A stretch of 64,000 nucleotides of DNA from Ulota crispa (lineage: Eukaryota; Streptophyta; Bryopsida; Orthotrichales; Orthotrichaceae), in contig OY987243.1 in the NCBI GenBank assembly GCA_963920765.1, forward strand, positions 19,773,419 through 19,837,418. The letters run 5' to 3'. A model generated the notes under the pieces. That model saw only the letters and a program-made list of their open reading frames with translations. It was not told the origin of the DNA and ran no database searches. This document shows, piece by piece, positions 1-13,572 of the stretch; position 1 is the first letter of the stretch, and each line of letters opens with the position of its first letter. Position numbers and translations under genes: made by a program.

Positions 1-10
1 TCTTGATCCC

Positions 11-2055
11 ATGTATTGCGAAAAAAACCTTTGTGAAAATATTTTGAAGACAACATTTGGAGAGAAAGACTCAGTAGCAGTCAGGGCAGATATGCAAGCA
101 AGACAAATTTGCCCCAATCTTCATTTGCAAAGAGTTCTTAGTCATCTAGAGAAATATTACATGCCTGATGCACCTTACATGTTAACTCCAGAAGATAAGA
201 AGAAGGTGTTATATGTTTTGAAGTCTTTACGCACTTCAACTTATTATACAAGTACTATACATACAAAAATCAACAAGGGGAAGTTAAGTGGTAAGAAATC
301 TCATGATTTTCATGTCCTTCTATAATAGATATTGCCACTATGTTTTTGTACAATTTCTAACAAATCTCTAGCTAAGTAGTAATCTGTTTGAGTAGAGTTT
401 TCCAAAAAATTTGTGCTAAAACAATAGACTATGACAGTAAAGACCTGCTAATGGCAGAGTGTGTAGAGACCATGTGTATGGTAGAGAAGGTGATGCCTCC
501 TTCATTTTTTGATATTATGTCTCACTTGCCAAACCATCTGGTGGAAGAGCGTTTTTTGCTTGATCTTGTCCACACCAAATGGATGTATCCTTATGAATGC
601 TATTTCAAGACATTAAAGGGTTATGTTAAAAATTTGGCTACACTTGAGGGAAGCATTGCTCAAGGCTATCAAACTAAAGAGGCTCTAGGGTTTATAACTG
701 AGTATATGTCTGAGTATAACATTACTTCAAGAAGAGTGTGGGACGACAAGGAGGACCCAACAATGGTGGACAAGATTGTGGAGGGGAAGGGGAAGAAGAG
801 GACGTTATCACTTGAGTTAATGAATGCAACGCACAAATTCATTTTAGACAACGCAATTCATCTAGAGCCTTACAGGAGGTGAGACTTTATTTTCTCTTAA
901 AGTGTTTATTTTCTTTGTAGCAATGGAAGCAAGGCATTAATACAATTGAATCAGTACTATTAGAGTTGATAATACAATGTACATGTATAACAGCTATAAT
1001 GATTTCCATGAACTACCTAATACCAGATGAACAAAGCAGTTGTTAGTACTGCTTATAACTTTGGATGTGTAATGTTAGTGTTGTGTAAAGGTTAGTAGTA
1101 CTTGATTTTCTTACCAAATTATTTGTGGAATTCATGTTCTTTAGTTCTAAGGTCTTTTTATGATTGTGATGAAGGTCATATGAAGAGATATGGCAGAACG
1201 GAACTGTTGCAAGAGCGGAGTTTTGAACCAGACATTTGCGGAGGACTGGCCGCAGATGGGTGTCGTATCTTACAAATTTAGAGGAAATTCCTCCCTTCTT
1301 AGAATGGATTATAGGAGAGATACAAACCGCTCAAGAAAATGGCTTGTCAATTCCTAAAGATGTTGTGGCATCCTCAAAAGCACCATCTTTAATTGCACGA
1401 AAATTCAGAAGCATGTACGTTTATGGATACCACTATAAGGTTAAAAGTGCCAAGGAGAATATCACAAGGACTTGCATTTCAAGGGTGGCTGCAATTTTTT
1501 TAAAGACCCCGTGAGTCTGGCAGACGCGATATGAACTCGGTTGATGCATTGCTAAAGTACATAGGGCAAATTCTAGAGATAGTGGAATTGAACTATGGAC
1601 AACATTGTACTCTATTGCTAGTATGTGAATGGGTGAAGGCAAATTATAGGGGAAGAAACGCAACTGTGAAGAAGGATGAATGGGGATTCACCATGGCCAA
1701 CTTCAACTTGAAGATTTCTTTTGGCTATGAATCATTTGCTTTCCCTGTGCATTGTGCTCAAGTTTTCTTCTTTGATGTTGAGGAGGAAGCAGGTTGGAAG
1801 ATAATCTTACATAATGAGGTTCGAGGTCGAAGAGTGGACAGCGCAGAAGATGAGGAAATGGAACCCGAGATGTTCAGAATGGGCAAAAATGTAGACTTTG
1901 CTGGGCTTCATGATCATCCGTCAGATGGTGATGCAAATGCGGCCCCCATTCAAACTGGCCAAAACATCCAGATCAATGAAGTCATCAGAGAAGCGACCCA
2001 GGAAGAAGCCCCTATTTTTTATCGAGATCTTGGAGAATCCTCCAATGACGACTAA
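11..2055 (+). pseudogene. CACTA (En/Spm, TNP2-like) transposase, C-terminal half, decayed
   Basis: Several frame-broken pieces follow the order of a plant CACTA transposase downstream of its catalytic domain. Bases 11-325 match the linker region, ending in KSHDFHVLL (family: KSHDCHVLL). Bases about 400-882 carry a DUF4218-type block, with MPPSFFDIM, WMYPYECYFKTLKGYVKN, EGSIAQGY and EAL. Bases about 1236-1514 and 1531-2055 carry a DUF4216-type block, with YGYHYKVKS, ILEIVELNY, CEW, GFTMANF and AQVFFF. A plausible donor follows codon 880 (GAG|GTGAGA), so 883-1235 may be an old intron. After HVLL the frame runs into TAA TAG where the family has Gln codons, then shifts. The element enters from beyond the left edge. 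It is dead as read; family assignment is firm, exon limits are not. Confidence 0.85.
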
Positions 2056-5000
2056 GAATACTTCAAGGATGAAAGTTGGTTGAATTTACTGTTGACTGTA
2101 AGCGGTTTCTAATGATTCGCATGAGTTTTCTACTTATTTTTCAGCAACGTCGTTCATGCAAATCATGACTTACCATTGTCGTATTTGTCAGAGAGTATTG
2201 GTAAGGAGCCCTCGTCAAGTATATTGGATTTGTATGTTAATTCCTAGAATATACTGTCGTAGGACGTGAGTGATCTCTGCAACTTTGTGTGCAGCGTTGC
2301 TCGCTTGTGTTTGTAATGAACTAGAGTGCCAGTGTTTGTGCTTTTATGGTCTGTGTATTCAGTTACCAATATTGTTGTATAAAGTTTTGTAGAACAGGCA
2401 CTGTCATGTTCGACATTCGAGCTTCAGGTGGTAAGACTTAGTTATGCATTGCTATATAAAAATTTCTATTTGTATTGGTGCCACATTGCCAAGGATTTCA
2501 CGTTAGTATTCCTGAGGATTTTATTTTTGCATTCCGGATCTAGAATGCACTAATATAGAATATTGAATGATGTAGAACGCCCATATAACAGGCATGCGAT
2601 TATGGGTGGAGATTGAATCGATTTTCTTTGAGTTGTCCATGGTGAACTTTTGTGTTAGGACTTCTTTTAGTCAGGGAAGTGTTGTAGAAATAGAACAGGT
2701 CAATATATAGCTATTTCAGAGAGACTGCGACTCAAGTGAGATGAAAACATTCATAGATACTTTGAGACTTGCGCTTGTTGTGTGGTATTAGAGTTGATGG
2801 TTGTAACTCACGTATACTAGCGAGGGAGGGTATGCATGCATGATTGTGGTCGCTAAGGTGATATGATGACTGTGTTTCAATACAGTATGATTGGAAACTC
2901 TCATGCTCACATTGTACTCATTTGCAGCGGATTTTTTTATGATGTGATAGTTTTGGCATTGATTAAAGTGCATGTCCGACAATGTACAGAGCATATGGAA
3001 AGCAGAAATTGTGAGGTGGAGCAACGGTGAACAAGGGGTACGACAGAGTGAGAATTGTTCCTGCAATTGTCAGTGTAGAATGAGATGAGCCTAATAGAAA
3101 TGATGCTAGTAGAATTCTGTAGATCTTCTTCACGAAAGTCATTTCTGTAGAGTAGGTGAATTGTAATGTCTACGTTCTATTATCAAATGTAGTAGCTGAG
3201 TATTTTTATTGTTGCTTCTCTTTGCAATCAAATTCTAGTGTATTAGCAATAAGAATTGTAAGGAGGGACTTGTCTATGTTGACATGAAATTGGAAGTTTT
3301 CAGGGAATTTAAGGAGATGCACACCTCAAGAATTAGTAATGAAGGACACCGAGGAGTTATAGTTTGTAAATTGACTCTGTTATTTGCAAGCCCACTCAGG
3401 TGAGCGTCCTATGTTTCATCAAACTTTATGACATTAGCTATGTAGTGCAGAGTATTGCAATTGCAAGATGCTGTGAACCTGTAACAAATGTGTATTGAGC
3501 AGATGAGTAGGAGTTATGTTCAAATTATAGGTCGAGTGTGCATTATAATTGTATTCTGTATGAGATGTTGATCTAAACATGTGCCCCTCCTGAACAAAGA
3601 AGTCACGTAATAGTACTTTTCTTGGATGGTAAACAACTTACTGTATTGACCGTCTGACGTATTTGTATTACCAGTATTTCATTGTAATAATCTTATTCTG
3701 AAGTGTAAGGCAGTACTAGATGCTACGTAGGGCGGGCTGAAGAATTGACTGCAAATTTTGAAGGTGCATTGTTTATGGATACATGAAAGGGGGTAATCGG
3801 TATTTGTTTCAGAGCTACCAAGCTAATTTGTATAAATTTTGATTTCAACTGTGAAATTTTGGAGTGGGAAAAAGACCATTGAAGAGTTAAAGAATACCAT
3901 GCTATTTCTATAAAGGGACTTAGCCCGGAATTTATTGTTGAAAGCCGGTAGGACTAAGAGAGTTTTGGATATTGACAAGTTAAGGTACTTACAAAAGCTG
4001 ATCTTTGCTGCAAATGAAACTAGTACAAGCAATTCATACGTGTAATTGCCTCGATCAAACGAAGTAAGAACGCTATGTACTAGACTGTGCGTATGACAGT
4101 GGTGTACTTGTTTTTTACAGTATCTGACATGATATACTTAAAGCATCAGAAGTGAGTAATTTTTTTTTATTGTTTTTATTATGAAGTATAGAGCCGCATG
4201 TCTGGTTCTTTCATGCTTTCATGTAGTAAAAAACACGAGAATGTGGAAGAAGAGTTTTCGGCTATAGAAGAGAATCTTAGGTACAATAGCGTAAGTAAGG
4301 TGGAGGAAGGATATATCAGCAATGTGTAATGATGAATTTCAATAGTTAATTTGTCGACGCATTTGGGTTCCATTACTTCTCAAAGTTGATGTTCTGAATG
4401 AAAGGGTGAATTTGTCTGTGTAGTAGCAAAACTGGAGTTGCAATCTCTGGTATTTGTCCTAGTGTGGTGAATGAATATGTTGGTGGTAAATACGCGTTAC
4501 TGTAGAACTTAAACTTTTTAGGAATTGTTTGGAATAATGTTTTTTGTATTTAGTGCGGTGTAGTGGTACTCAGATCATGGATACGTAAGGTCTGTGCACT
4601 TGTGAGTGAATTTGCGAGGAGAAATAAAATCAGACGGTTCAGAAGAAGAGTCTGAAATCGTAGAAGTTAGGCGGTTGTCAATATACTTGGGCGAGTGTGA
4701 GTAACAATTTTTCATTGATTAGGGTGAACAATTGTTGTTCGATTGGTCATTGTCAAAGTCAAATGTAAAGAAATTGTCGTCATGTGGACACTACTAGGGA
4801 GTTCCTCTGTGACGTATGTGAATAAGCAGTGAATAGAAGCTATGTAGAAATGATTGCATTAGGAGAGTGGAGTTATTATGTGACTTGTTACTTATCTTTG
4901 TATTTGCAATTTCTTGAAATTGAGTACTATTCCAAGGAAAGATGTCAGCAAAAGTGGAACATTATGTATAGTGATGGTTTGATACCTTAGAAGGGCAGGA

Positions 5001-5542
5001 CTTTGATGTGTGGCTAACCTAGTCATGCGTGTGGTAGCATGTGTAGGGGCCAGGCATCTGCATGGAATACTCTAGTAACTGGACCCGGAAACACTTGCGA
5101 GAAGAATGCTGGATGAGCGGTGTACGATGAGAGGACGACATCCATTATTATCGGGAAGAAGGTGTGAACATGTAGTTCTATACTGATTTTCTTATGTGCA
5201 TCTTATTTGCGGCAGAGTAGGAAATTGAAATATGGCTGAAGTCCTGAAATGTATGTGCTGAGTCAGTGGTGACAACGCTAAATGATCTTTTGCAAAGCTC
5301 GTGAAGTTATTAGAAACTTTTTCTAGCAATTGAAGTTCTGTTTTGGACTTTATGGTTATCTGTTGTATTTGATCAATATATTTAGAGAAATGTGTCGTTT
5401 GTTTAGGACAAAATAGGACGTTGTCAATCCAATTTGTACACTTTAACAAAAGACACAGTTATCAATGAAATAGAAGTTGGTGTTTTGTGGGAAAGAGTAA
5501 GTGTTTAGTAAGTATTAATTGATGAAGGAGGGGCAATGGAAC
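2056..5542. other. Non-coding tract, strand-asymmetric, probably interior of the CACTA element
   Basis: No reading frame here resembles a protein; the longest is about 90 codons. The plus strand has roughly twice as many G as C (hand counts: 18 vs 9 in 2281-2340, 19 vs 8 in 4561-4620). The short motif TGTAGAA recurs (near 2390, 2573, 2684, 3073, 4503, 4844). Both features fit subterminal or intronic sequence of the transposon to the left, but no CACTA terminus was found, so ownership is an inference. Confidence 0.4.
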
Positions 5543-5872
5543 TAAGGTCAGAGTCTCGAAGTCCGTTAGGGCACTAATTCTGTTGCCCTCCCCAAATGAT
5601 CTCCGTCAGTACATGTCTTATTCATAGCCTTTCCATAATGCACAGTAGACGTACATTTGAGGAGGTGCACCATTTTAGAACCCCATGACCTTTCCACTTC
5701 AAAATTTCATAACTAATTCCACATTGCTATAAAAAATACACAGTCTCTTAAGTTACATGCCAATTCCTCTTGTCTTTCAAGGAAAATTTAGTGAAAAATA
5801 TTTCAAGAAGTTCAACCACAACAAATTTCAGTTTCAGCTCTTAGATGGTCGGTTTACAAGCCTCTTTCCTTA
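5543..5872. mobile_element. MITE, family with TAAGGTAAGAGGCTC ends, copy 1
   Basis: The left end reads about CTAAGGTCAGAGTCTCGAA and the right end CAAGCCTCTTTCCTTA, an imperfect terminal inverted repeat. The interior (tracts around GTTAGGGCA, CTCCCCAAATGA, GTACATGTCTTATTCATAGCC, CACTTCAAAATTTCATAAC) is shared with copies at 24630 and 34355. No coding capacity. It lies within the strand-biased tract, so it inserted later. The superfamily is uncertain. Confidence 0.7.
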
Positions 5873-8520
5873 CTGGGAGGTGGTGATTGCAATTATGCTG
5901 CAATGGTCGTAATATTTTTAGTTGGAGGTACGTGTCTCGAGAACTGGGTAGTACCGCACTTTTACACTTGCATGTGAATATTTCGAGGGATTTAAATGGT
6001 CTGTGTGTTTAATTTTCACGTACGAAGGCAATGCAGCTTGTAGTATTTGACGATGTTGTTCACTTTTTTTGGAGCATATCTTGGACGAAATTGGAAGTTA
6101 GAGTGCTCAGGTAAGTTAACAAAAATCAATGTTAGTTAAAAAAATTTATTAAAGTTTCGTTGGGTGTGGGGGAAACGATGTTATGACGTTTTGTAAGGTC
6201 TAGTACCTTCTTAGGCGTTGTTTTCTGTCACCGTATTGGACAAAATTGAGAGAAATAGAGTTCAAGTGAATGACAAGCAATAAGTGTCAGTGGTGATTGG
6301 TGTACATAAATTAGTGGGTTGTAAGTGAATGGCCTTTTTGAGTGACTAAAGAAATGAGAGAAAGAAGGACTGAAATGTCTATAATTGTGTGAGAGCTCCT
6401 TAGTCCTTACAGAGCAAGAAAACATTGAAGATGTCGAATGCACTAGGGATTATTATTTTGTGGGCATGGTTTAATTTTGGTGTGAAACCGCAAAGCACAG
6501 TCTACGATGTCTTTGTTATTCTAGCGCAGTACTGGTGGAGAACGTCTTCCCGAAAGGCTTGCTGTACTCCTTGTGGAACAGAGGGCAAATGTTTTGACAT
6601 GTTCTGAGTGAGTGCTACGTAGTGCTGTAAAGGACCAAAATTATATGATGTAATTGCTAAAAACATAACCGCTTATGTCAACTGGTTACATGTTGGTTAG
6701 TAGGATTCTCTTGGTAGAAAGCAATCAAGCATTCGATGTTTAAGTTGTACTTATGTATTACAAGTCGCAGGGGGAGTTGCACGGGGAATGAGGTGGAGGG
6801 GACAGTGATCCGTGGAACATCTACACAGAACTTTGGTATGTTAACGAAGACACCAATTTCTAGAGAGTATGGGAGAAGCTGGAGAGAGCATGTTTTGTAT
6901 CGCAAGAATACGGTATGTTGTCCACTGAAGTACTTGGATTGAGTAATGGGTCATTGTGTAATGCAAGAGGACAATATATTTTGGACGAAGCCATTTATAA
7001 TGAGTTATGGTTATGTCCACGGTAATTATTTTCAATTAGCATCTGAAGTGTGTTTGTATAGTAAATGGATTTGGTGTAAAAGTTATTAACATTCAGTTTC
7101 GCTATGAATGGAGTCAGGTTAAGTGAGAGCAAATTAAGTACCGTAGGAGGACTTTTTGTTTGTTTGTCAAAACTAGGATAAAACCACAGTTACATGTGGG
7201 GAGAGGGTTCAGTATTTTATTTCTTTAGAGGGTTCTGCGTAAGTGAGGAGTGAAGTGTGCACGTTGGAAATTGCAAGTTATTCAGAAGTTTATTGTGATG
7301 ATTCTAAGTGTAGGTATGCCGCATTGTGGATTTCCCAACAAGCAAGTATGAAATGGATGGATTTGCGTTTCGTAGTTAGAGAAAGCATGGAATTTACGGA
7401 GGTCAGTGCGGTATGAGGTAAGGACAGAACAACTCTTTTTGTAGTCGTGCCCGTACTGTCTGTGGTACTATTCCTTGGAGCATGTGGTTTGTACATGTTG
7501 ATTTTCGAAGGATATGCTTCTCTTTTTAAGCTGATGGTAAATTTTTGCAGAAGTAGACATGGATTAGGTTATGGGCAGAGCAAGAAACAAGATTTTGTTC
7601 ATGCATACTTCAGCCTGAAGGAGTACAAAAGTGAGGTAAGGTTATTGTAAGCATTGTCTTAGGCCAAGGAAGATTACATTCTCTACGCTTGTATCCTAGA
7701 AGTGGTGGGGTGGCATGTGCTAGTTTTTAAGGATAGATGTGAATGGGTTGTTTTCTGTTAGTTCTGCGGGACATGAACCGTATTTATAGTGTTGTATGTG
7801 TTGCTTTTGGTTTTCGTACTTGGTACATTACAATACAAAGGGAGGATTGACATCTTCTTAGTAAACAGTGTATATCAGAGTCTAGTGCAATCTAATTTGG
7901 GACTTGAATTGTAGGGAGTTGTAGAGAGGAATTCAGGTATGGATTTCACTTGGCTTTTGACATGTACAGAATTCCATGCGTTTCATGCAGGGGCAATAAC
8001 TGAAGCACTGTTGAGAGCACTGTCACGTCATCCAGAATCTCTGAAAGTATGAATGTGGTTGTAGGTTTTCCTGAACCTTCTGTTGGTTCCTGCGACAGTA
8101 TTTCCTTGTACGTTCTTCTTTGCTTTCCCTGAACGCGTTATTCGTTGAGCTTGCAGAAAGCAATGCCCCAAAATGCATGCAGGGAATACGGAATGTTGTG
8201 TTTTTGAGAGTATGTTGTTGAATTGGAGTGAGTGATGTGATAACTTGTGTCCTATATTTCATCAGTCGTGTATGCTGTTGAAGAAATCATTTTAATATTC
8301 AGTGTGAAACCCAAGAAATCTTTTTGAAGTGGGAAATTCATGAGTCAAAATATGTAAGCTTATTGCAAATTGAAGAAAGAACACGTTGAATACAAATATG
8401 CAGGTGTATACAGTAAGCAGTGAATTAATTGGGAAGGTTTTTGTCTTTGTTTGCCAGGTCAAAAGGAAACCGCGAAGGAGTATGTTAAACTGCAAAGAGA
8501 GCGGCATCTTTTGAAGGACC
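5873..8520. other. Continuation of the strand-asymmetric non-coding tract
   Basis: The composition matches 2.1-5.5 kb (19 G vs 6 C in 7741-7800), and no convincing gene is present. Open frames at 6425-6607, 6736-6942 and 7447-7650 are short, without domain signals or splice partners. The bias ends abruptly near 8.5 kb, where AT-rich DNA begins. Confidence 0.4.
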
Positions 8521-9349
8521 GAATCATAAATGGCTCATATTCGATTTTTAGTGTAAATGCAGAAAATTAAGCACATATGTCAAGTGGTGGATAATTGTTA
8601 CTGGAGATCAAGAAAATTGTAGTATAGTTGAAGCCATTTAGAATTTGTTATCTGCCATTATCTGAATAATGGATGTATTTATGCATTTTTGAATTTATGA
8701 GGTCACTTTTATCTATAAAAGTATTGTTTATTCTCCTGGAAATTGGAATTTCCAGTCCCCAAATTTTAAAAGTGGCACAGTTTGGCTGATAAATCGATTT
8801 GCATGGCAGAGAGAACGACTTTTTAAAATATTAGAAGGGCACGCTTTTAAAAGTGTTGAAATAATTTCAGTATCCAAACCAACAGAGGAAGGCCACTGTT
8901 CAATGCAGCCGGTACAAAAATCAGTGAAATTACTGTCATTCTCAGTTTTGGTGTCTTGTATAACAGAGAACAGTTATTTTTCTATCAAATTTTAATCCAT
9001 TTTCTACTAGTGTAACTTTCAATAAAACACCTTATTATCAATGATACAAAGTCATGTAAACTTGGAATTGAGCCTCAATGCTCCCTTTAACAAAAATAAC
9101 ATACTCAATGAACTTAGGAAAAAATCGCTTTTGCAAAATTTGTAACAAAATTTTAGAAAGCTTGCAAAAATAGACAATGAATAGAATTTAGAGAATTTTT
9201 TTTGCAATTAAAATTTCAGCCATAAGTTGGATGCTCTTGTTATTTGCTACAAAAGAAGTTAAATATCTATAACTTCCTTTAGTTTAGTACCCTCATCCAT
9301 GTCAAGATGAAAAAAAAAAAAATGATAAAAAATAAGTTCTATACAACTC
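8521..9349. other. AT-rich intergenic DNA
   Basis: I see no gene. TTTCTACTAGTG at 9001-9012 resembles a CACTA-type terminus (ends in TAGTG) and could be the right end of the element starting before the window, but no matching left end is visible. Confidence 0.3.
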
Positions 9350-9660
9350 ACTACACCAAATATTGCATTTAGGTTGCCCCATACTAATTTCTCAACATTC
9401 CACACTATTTAAATACTTATTGTTACTACAATAGCTTTTATTATTGTGGTAAATATTTTTTAATAAATTTGACAACTTCTACAAAACTATAGAAACACAA
9501 AGTAACAACATCCAATTGATCCAAGTTGTAAACCAAGTGAAATTTTAATATATAAAGAGTTACATGCACTTTTAAGTGGGCAATTGGTGGGTCATGAGAT
9601 AACTTTTCAAGGTAAGGCAACCTAATTGTTAAGACAACCTAAATGCACTATTTTGTGTAC
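9350..9660. mobile_element. Small inverted-repeat element (MITE)
   Basis: The left end, TACACCAAATATTGCATTTAGGTTGC, is an imperfect inverted copy of the right end, which finishes ACAACCTAAATGCACTATTTTGTGTAC. About 310 bp, non-coding, single copy in the window, no clear target duplication. Confidence 0.5.
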
Positions 9661-9996
9661 AAATGAAAAATCAAAATTATAAAAAAAATCACATGTCCAT
9701 ATCTCTACTATCTCCATTATACTATGTTTCCATAATTAAATGAAACCATGACTTTCACTCAAAGAGCATGAACTGTATCCTATGGCCCACCAATTCTAAA
9801 CTTGTTTATTGAAGAAATTTGGTAATGCAAAATTTCTTTCATAATTTATTGAAAATCTTGTTAAAAATTGTTTAGAGGGGGGGTGGAGTTCACAATAAGC
9901 AAGCCAATTTTTTTAATTAAATTAAACTTCCATGAGTCACATATTTATGCAAACATTTCTTATCATATTGCATCATGCAAAAATGCTTTAAATTTA

Positions 9997-10405
9997 GGGA
10001 ATTACTACAGCAACACCCTAAGTTACTAACATGACACCTCCTCTGAGCATGAAAATGTGATAATTTAGGGCTGATTTTGCTGATTTTTTTATTTGGATCA
10101 AAAAAATTGTTTCACCTTTATCATTCTAAGGTTATACTAAAAAAAATAGGTGTGCTTAAATTTCAAACTAAAAATATAGCATTTTTGAGTTACTTAAAGC
10201 ATAAATATATCAAAAAATAGTATTGGTGCAATAATATTTCAAAAGAAATTTATGTTTGTCATGTTTTCTTTCAATGAGGTGATAATGTTGTGACTGAATG
10301 AATGATGGACCACTTAATAAATCAAAGATAGCACCAAATTATCAAATATCATGCTCAGAGGACGTGTCGTGTTAGCAATTTGGGGGTGTTTATGTAGCAA
10401 TTCCC
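9997..10405. mobile_element. hAT-type MITE, copy 1, with 8-bp target duplication
   Basis: The ends are GGGAATTACTACAGCAACACCC and its near inverted copy ending GTAGCAATTCCC. The element is flanked on both sides by TAAATTTA (9989-9996 and 10406-10413), an exact 8-bp direct repeat as expected for hAT elements. The interior matches the copy at 23990-24380 in inverted orientation (blocks around GAGCATGA, CACTTAATAAAT, GATCAAAAAAATTG). No coding capacity. Confidence 0.8.
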
Positions 10406-10413
10406 TAAATTTA

Positions 10414-13313
10414 TACAATGATTTGAGTGTTTGGATTGCTACATGTCAAAGTATTCAACAAGTGACAATCATGTCCACAAAACTCATAAAAATCAAGTTT
10501 AGTGTTGAAATTAAGTATCAAGTATCTTAGACGTTTTTCTATTTTACATGACATGAAAAAAAACTCTTTTGTCTCAAATGTCACAGTTGATATGGTTCAA
10601 ATGTTGGAGAAAAAATATATAAACTTGTCACCTCATTTTTGAACAATTTGTATAAATTAAAAAATATAATATTTGTTTTATATAAATCACTGAAAATTTG
10701 TGAAAATACCTTGTTTAACTTAACAAATTATATTAATTATGCCCATATAATTTTACAGTGCTTTGCAGCCTTGCAAAGCCTTACAAACGTTGATGTGCGC
10801 ATGCTTGTATCCATATTCACCAACATATTAAAATTAATTTAAAAGTCATGTCTTCAAGTTCACGGAACCTTTGTTATATATTGCAAGCAAAAAAGATGCT
10901 CAAACACAAGAAAGCTATATCTCACTAATGTCCATACTTACAAAACAAACAAGCTCAAACACAAGAAAGCTATGTCTCACTAATGTCCATACTTACAAAA
11001 CAAACAAAAGTGTGTTGGTGGATGTACATAATGTGTTCTCGACATGTCTTCACTTTATTATCCAAATCACATATATGTACACACAAGCTGACAATTAACA
11101 AAATCAGATTTTGTAAGATATTCATCTCTTGTAAGATGAAACACAACACTAGTTGCCTCCACCTCTCTAGCACATTTGCATTTTCTTCACTTTTATTTTC
11201 AATTTCGTATCCATCTTGTAGAAAGAGTAATTGATCATCAATTAATCATAGCAAAATTGGCACTGCAGCTTTTTAGACAAAATCTAATTACAAACAAAAT
11301 ATGAAATTGCCTGAAAACAACAACTCAAATGTTGTCATGAATTAATGACTTAACATGTCAAAAACATCTGATTAGTATCCAAATAGAGACAAGTTGAAGT
11401 GACAAGATTCTTTTGCCAACTTCAGATGTATTAAGGCTTGGTTGCCGTCTCGGTTGCCGTGTTTGCCTAATACCCGGCCTCTGCAAATCATATGTTTGTG
11501 TTGTGTTTTGTTGACTAGTACTTAGGAAAGAAAGAGGGAGATACAAAAAGAAGGAGGAACAAAAATGAACATACCACTTTCTACTTTTAAAAAAACCCCT
11601 TTTTATCTAATAGGCAAGACTTTTGTCAATTTGTGATGATTATATATACAAAAAATTGACAACCACTTGACCATATTTTGGGTTTCTACTTTTTTTAAAC
11701 CCAAAATCATTTCAAAAGGTTTTTGCTTTAAATGATAAAGTGATGACATGTAAGCATTTGGAGAATGAAAAATTTTGGATTTTGGCCTTTAGTGTGAAAG
11801 GTCAAGAGACCAAACTTTTAATTTTTTGCAATCAACATTGATCTTTGGCCATAGTGTGAAGTGGCCCTAAGTGTGTTTTTGAAAATATGTCTTATTGATT
11901 ATGGTGGATAAATTGCTATTTATAGGATAATGTATAGCACATGCCATAGAATGTTCAACTTTAAGACTTTGACATGCAAGCACAAGCTTAGAATATATCT
12001 TGACTCTCATCTACTTCATAAACTCTAGATGCAATTTTAAAATGTTTTTTTATGGACTTCATTAAGATTTGAAAAGAAGTGTTTTATGTGTGACTAAAAA
12101 GCAAACTTTACCAACACCCAATCATGGATATCAAGAGAATTTATTTGAAAATACAGCAACTTCTGTTTGATTGTTAAACAAAAATTACCCATTATTTTAT
12201 TGGCAAAGTTTTATTTTATTTTATTTCAAGTAAAACTTGAATGTATAAAATGGCTCTATGCTTATTGGTCACTTTTCAACAAAGAACATAAAAGATCAAA
12301 TGGTGTATAATTCAAATTACAATAATTGTTTGAATGTATTCATAATGAAATTTTAACACCATGTATGAATGAAACATTTTCAAGGAAAGCTAAACCGCAA
12401 GCAAAAAAACAATGTTGGTTTTTACTCTTTTGACACTGTGTAAGATACTTAAGTTAAAAGTTGTTTAAAAATAGAATAGATAACATCTATGTTTCTGACT
12501 CTTTATGCATTTGTGTTATATTTGTAACCATTTTTTAATTTTGGTTTAGAATCTTCAAGATATCCAAATGTGTTACACATTTTTTTAAATCTTATGCATT
12601 AGATTCATAAGCTGCTCTTCAAAATTTGTTTTTCTAAAGATGACTCAACTTTCTTATTGATATCACTCTATCTCATCATATGAGTTCAAAGTGATCAACA
12701 GAAGATTAAATATGTCTTATATCCTTGACATATGAAGACTAAGGGTCTACAACCTTAAATTCATTAATTTTTTATTATAGTATGAAAATAATAGTTAAAT
12801 TTTCTAATTATTTAAAAAAAATCATATTGAACTAGGTTTATATCGCCTCAATCAACAAAATGTTGTATTATTTTGTAGCAAAATAATGAAATAATATTAT
12901 GATTATTTTAAAGTATGATATCAGTAACTTTTCTAATGACATGATATATTATATAATAAAAAAAATTAAATTCAGGAGTTAGAGTATCAATACCTTGTTC
13001 CAATCTACATAAGACTTTGAATATGATTATCATTTTTAGTTTAAACTACTTTTTGATTGTCACTAAAAGAAAAGAAAGTTCCTTTTTTCTTGTTTTTTCA
13101 AACATTTTATGTTTGTCTAAATTGCATGGAAGATTCAAAATCCTACAATTTGACTTTTGGGTATCTAGAAGTGATTGCAAAATTTTATGTTCACGCTATA
13201 CACATTCTATAATTTATACTTGATTTTAAGACAAAATCTTTAAGTATTTCATATAAAAGGTCTTATTTAGATGCCGTTGCAAAAAAAATTTAAAGCTCAA
13301 GGGTGCAAACAAA
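10414..13313. other. AT-rich intergenic DNA without recognisable gene
   Basis: Open frames are short and lack domain signals. The only structure I can define is the tandem duplication at 10898-11007. A stretch near 11430-11480 is slightly GC-richer but has no usable frame. GTGTGAAAGGTCAAGAG near 11795 and CATAGTGTGAAGTGGCCCTAAG near 11855 resemble parts of the 42.9-43.6 kb region and may be debris of one repeat family. Confidence 0.4.
10898..11007. repeat. Tandem duplication, two 55-bp units
   Basis: The unit beginning GCTCAAACACAAGAAAGCTA occurs twice head to tail (10898-10952 and 10953-11007) with one difference noticed (TATATCTC vs TATGTCTC). It is a recent local duplication in AT-rich DNA. 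Confidence 0.9.
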
Positions 13314-13572
13314 GAACACCATATTTGTTAAATTGGGAAAAACAGATGTACCATTTTGTCCTCCAACTAAAACCCAAAATGTTACCTTAAACCACATTTG
13401 AAGGTATCAAATTCAGTTTGAGTTTCTAAGATGTTTTCCCTTGCAAATTCCTCCTCTTAGGTGAGGGCACATGTACCCAAAAAAAAGTTGCGAGCTCGGT
13501 TTTAGGTGGCACCTAAAACTTTTGAAAGTCCCAAAATATATTGTTTTTCCCAATTTAACAAATGTGGTGTTA
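13314..13572. mobile_element. MITE with GAACACCATATTTGTTAAATTGGG ends
   Basis: The left end ACACCATATTTGTTAAATTG is repeated inverted at the right end (CAATTTAACAAATGTGGTGT). About 260 bp, no coding capacity. A related element at 43052-43323 has ends of the form AACGCCATATTAGGTAAA. A reduced relative with GTAAAATTGGGAAAAAGTGAC ends lies at about 32062-32206. Confidence 0.65.
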
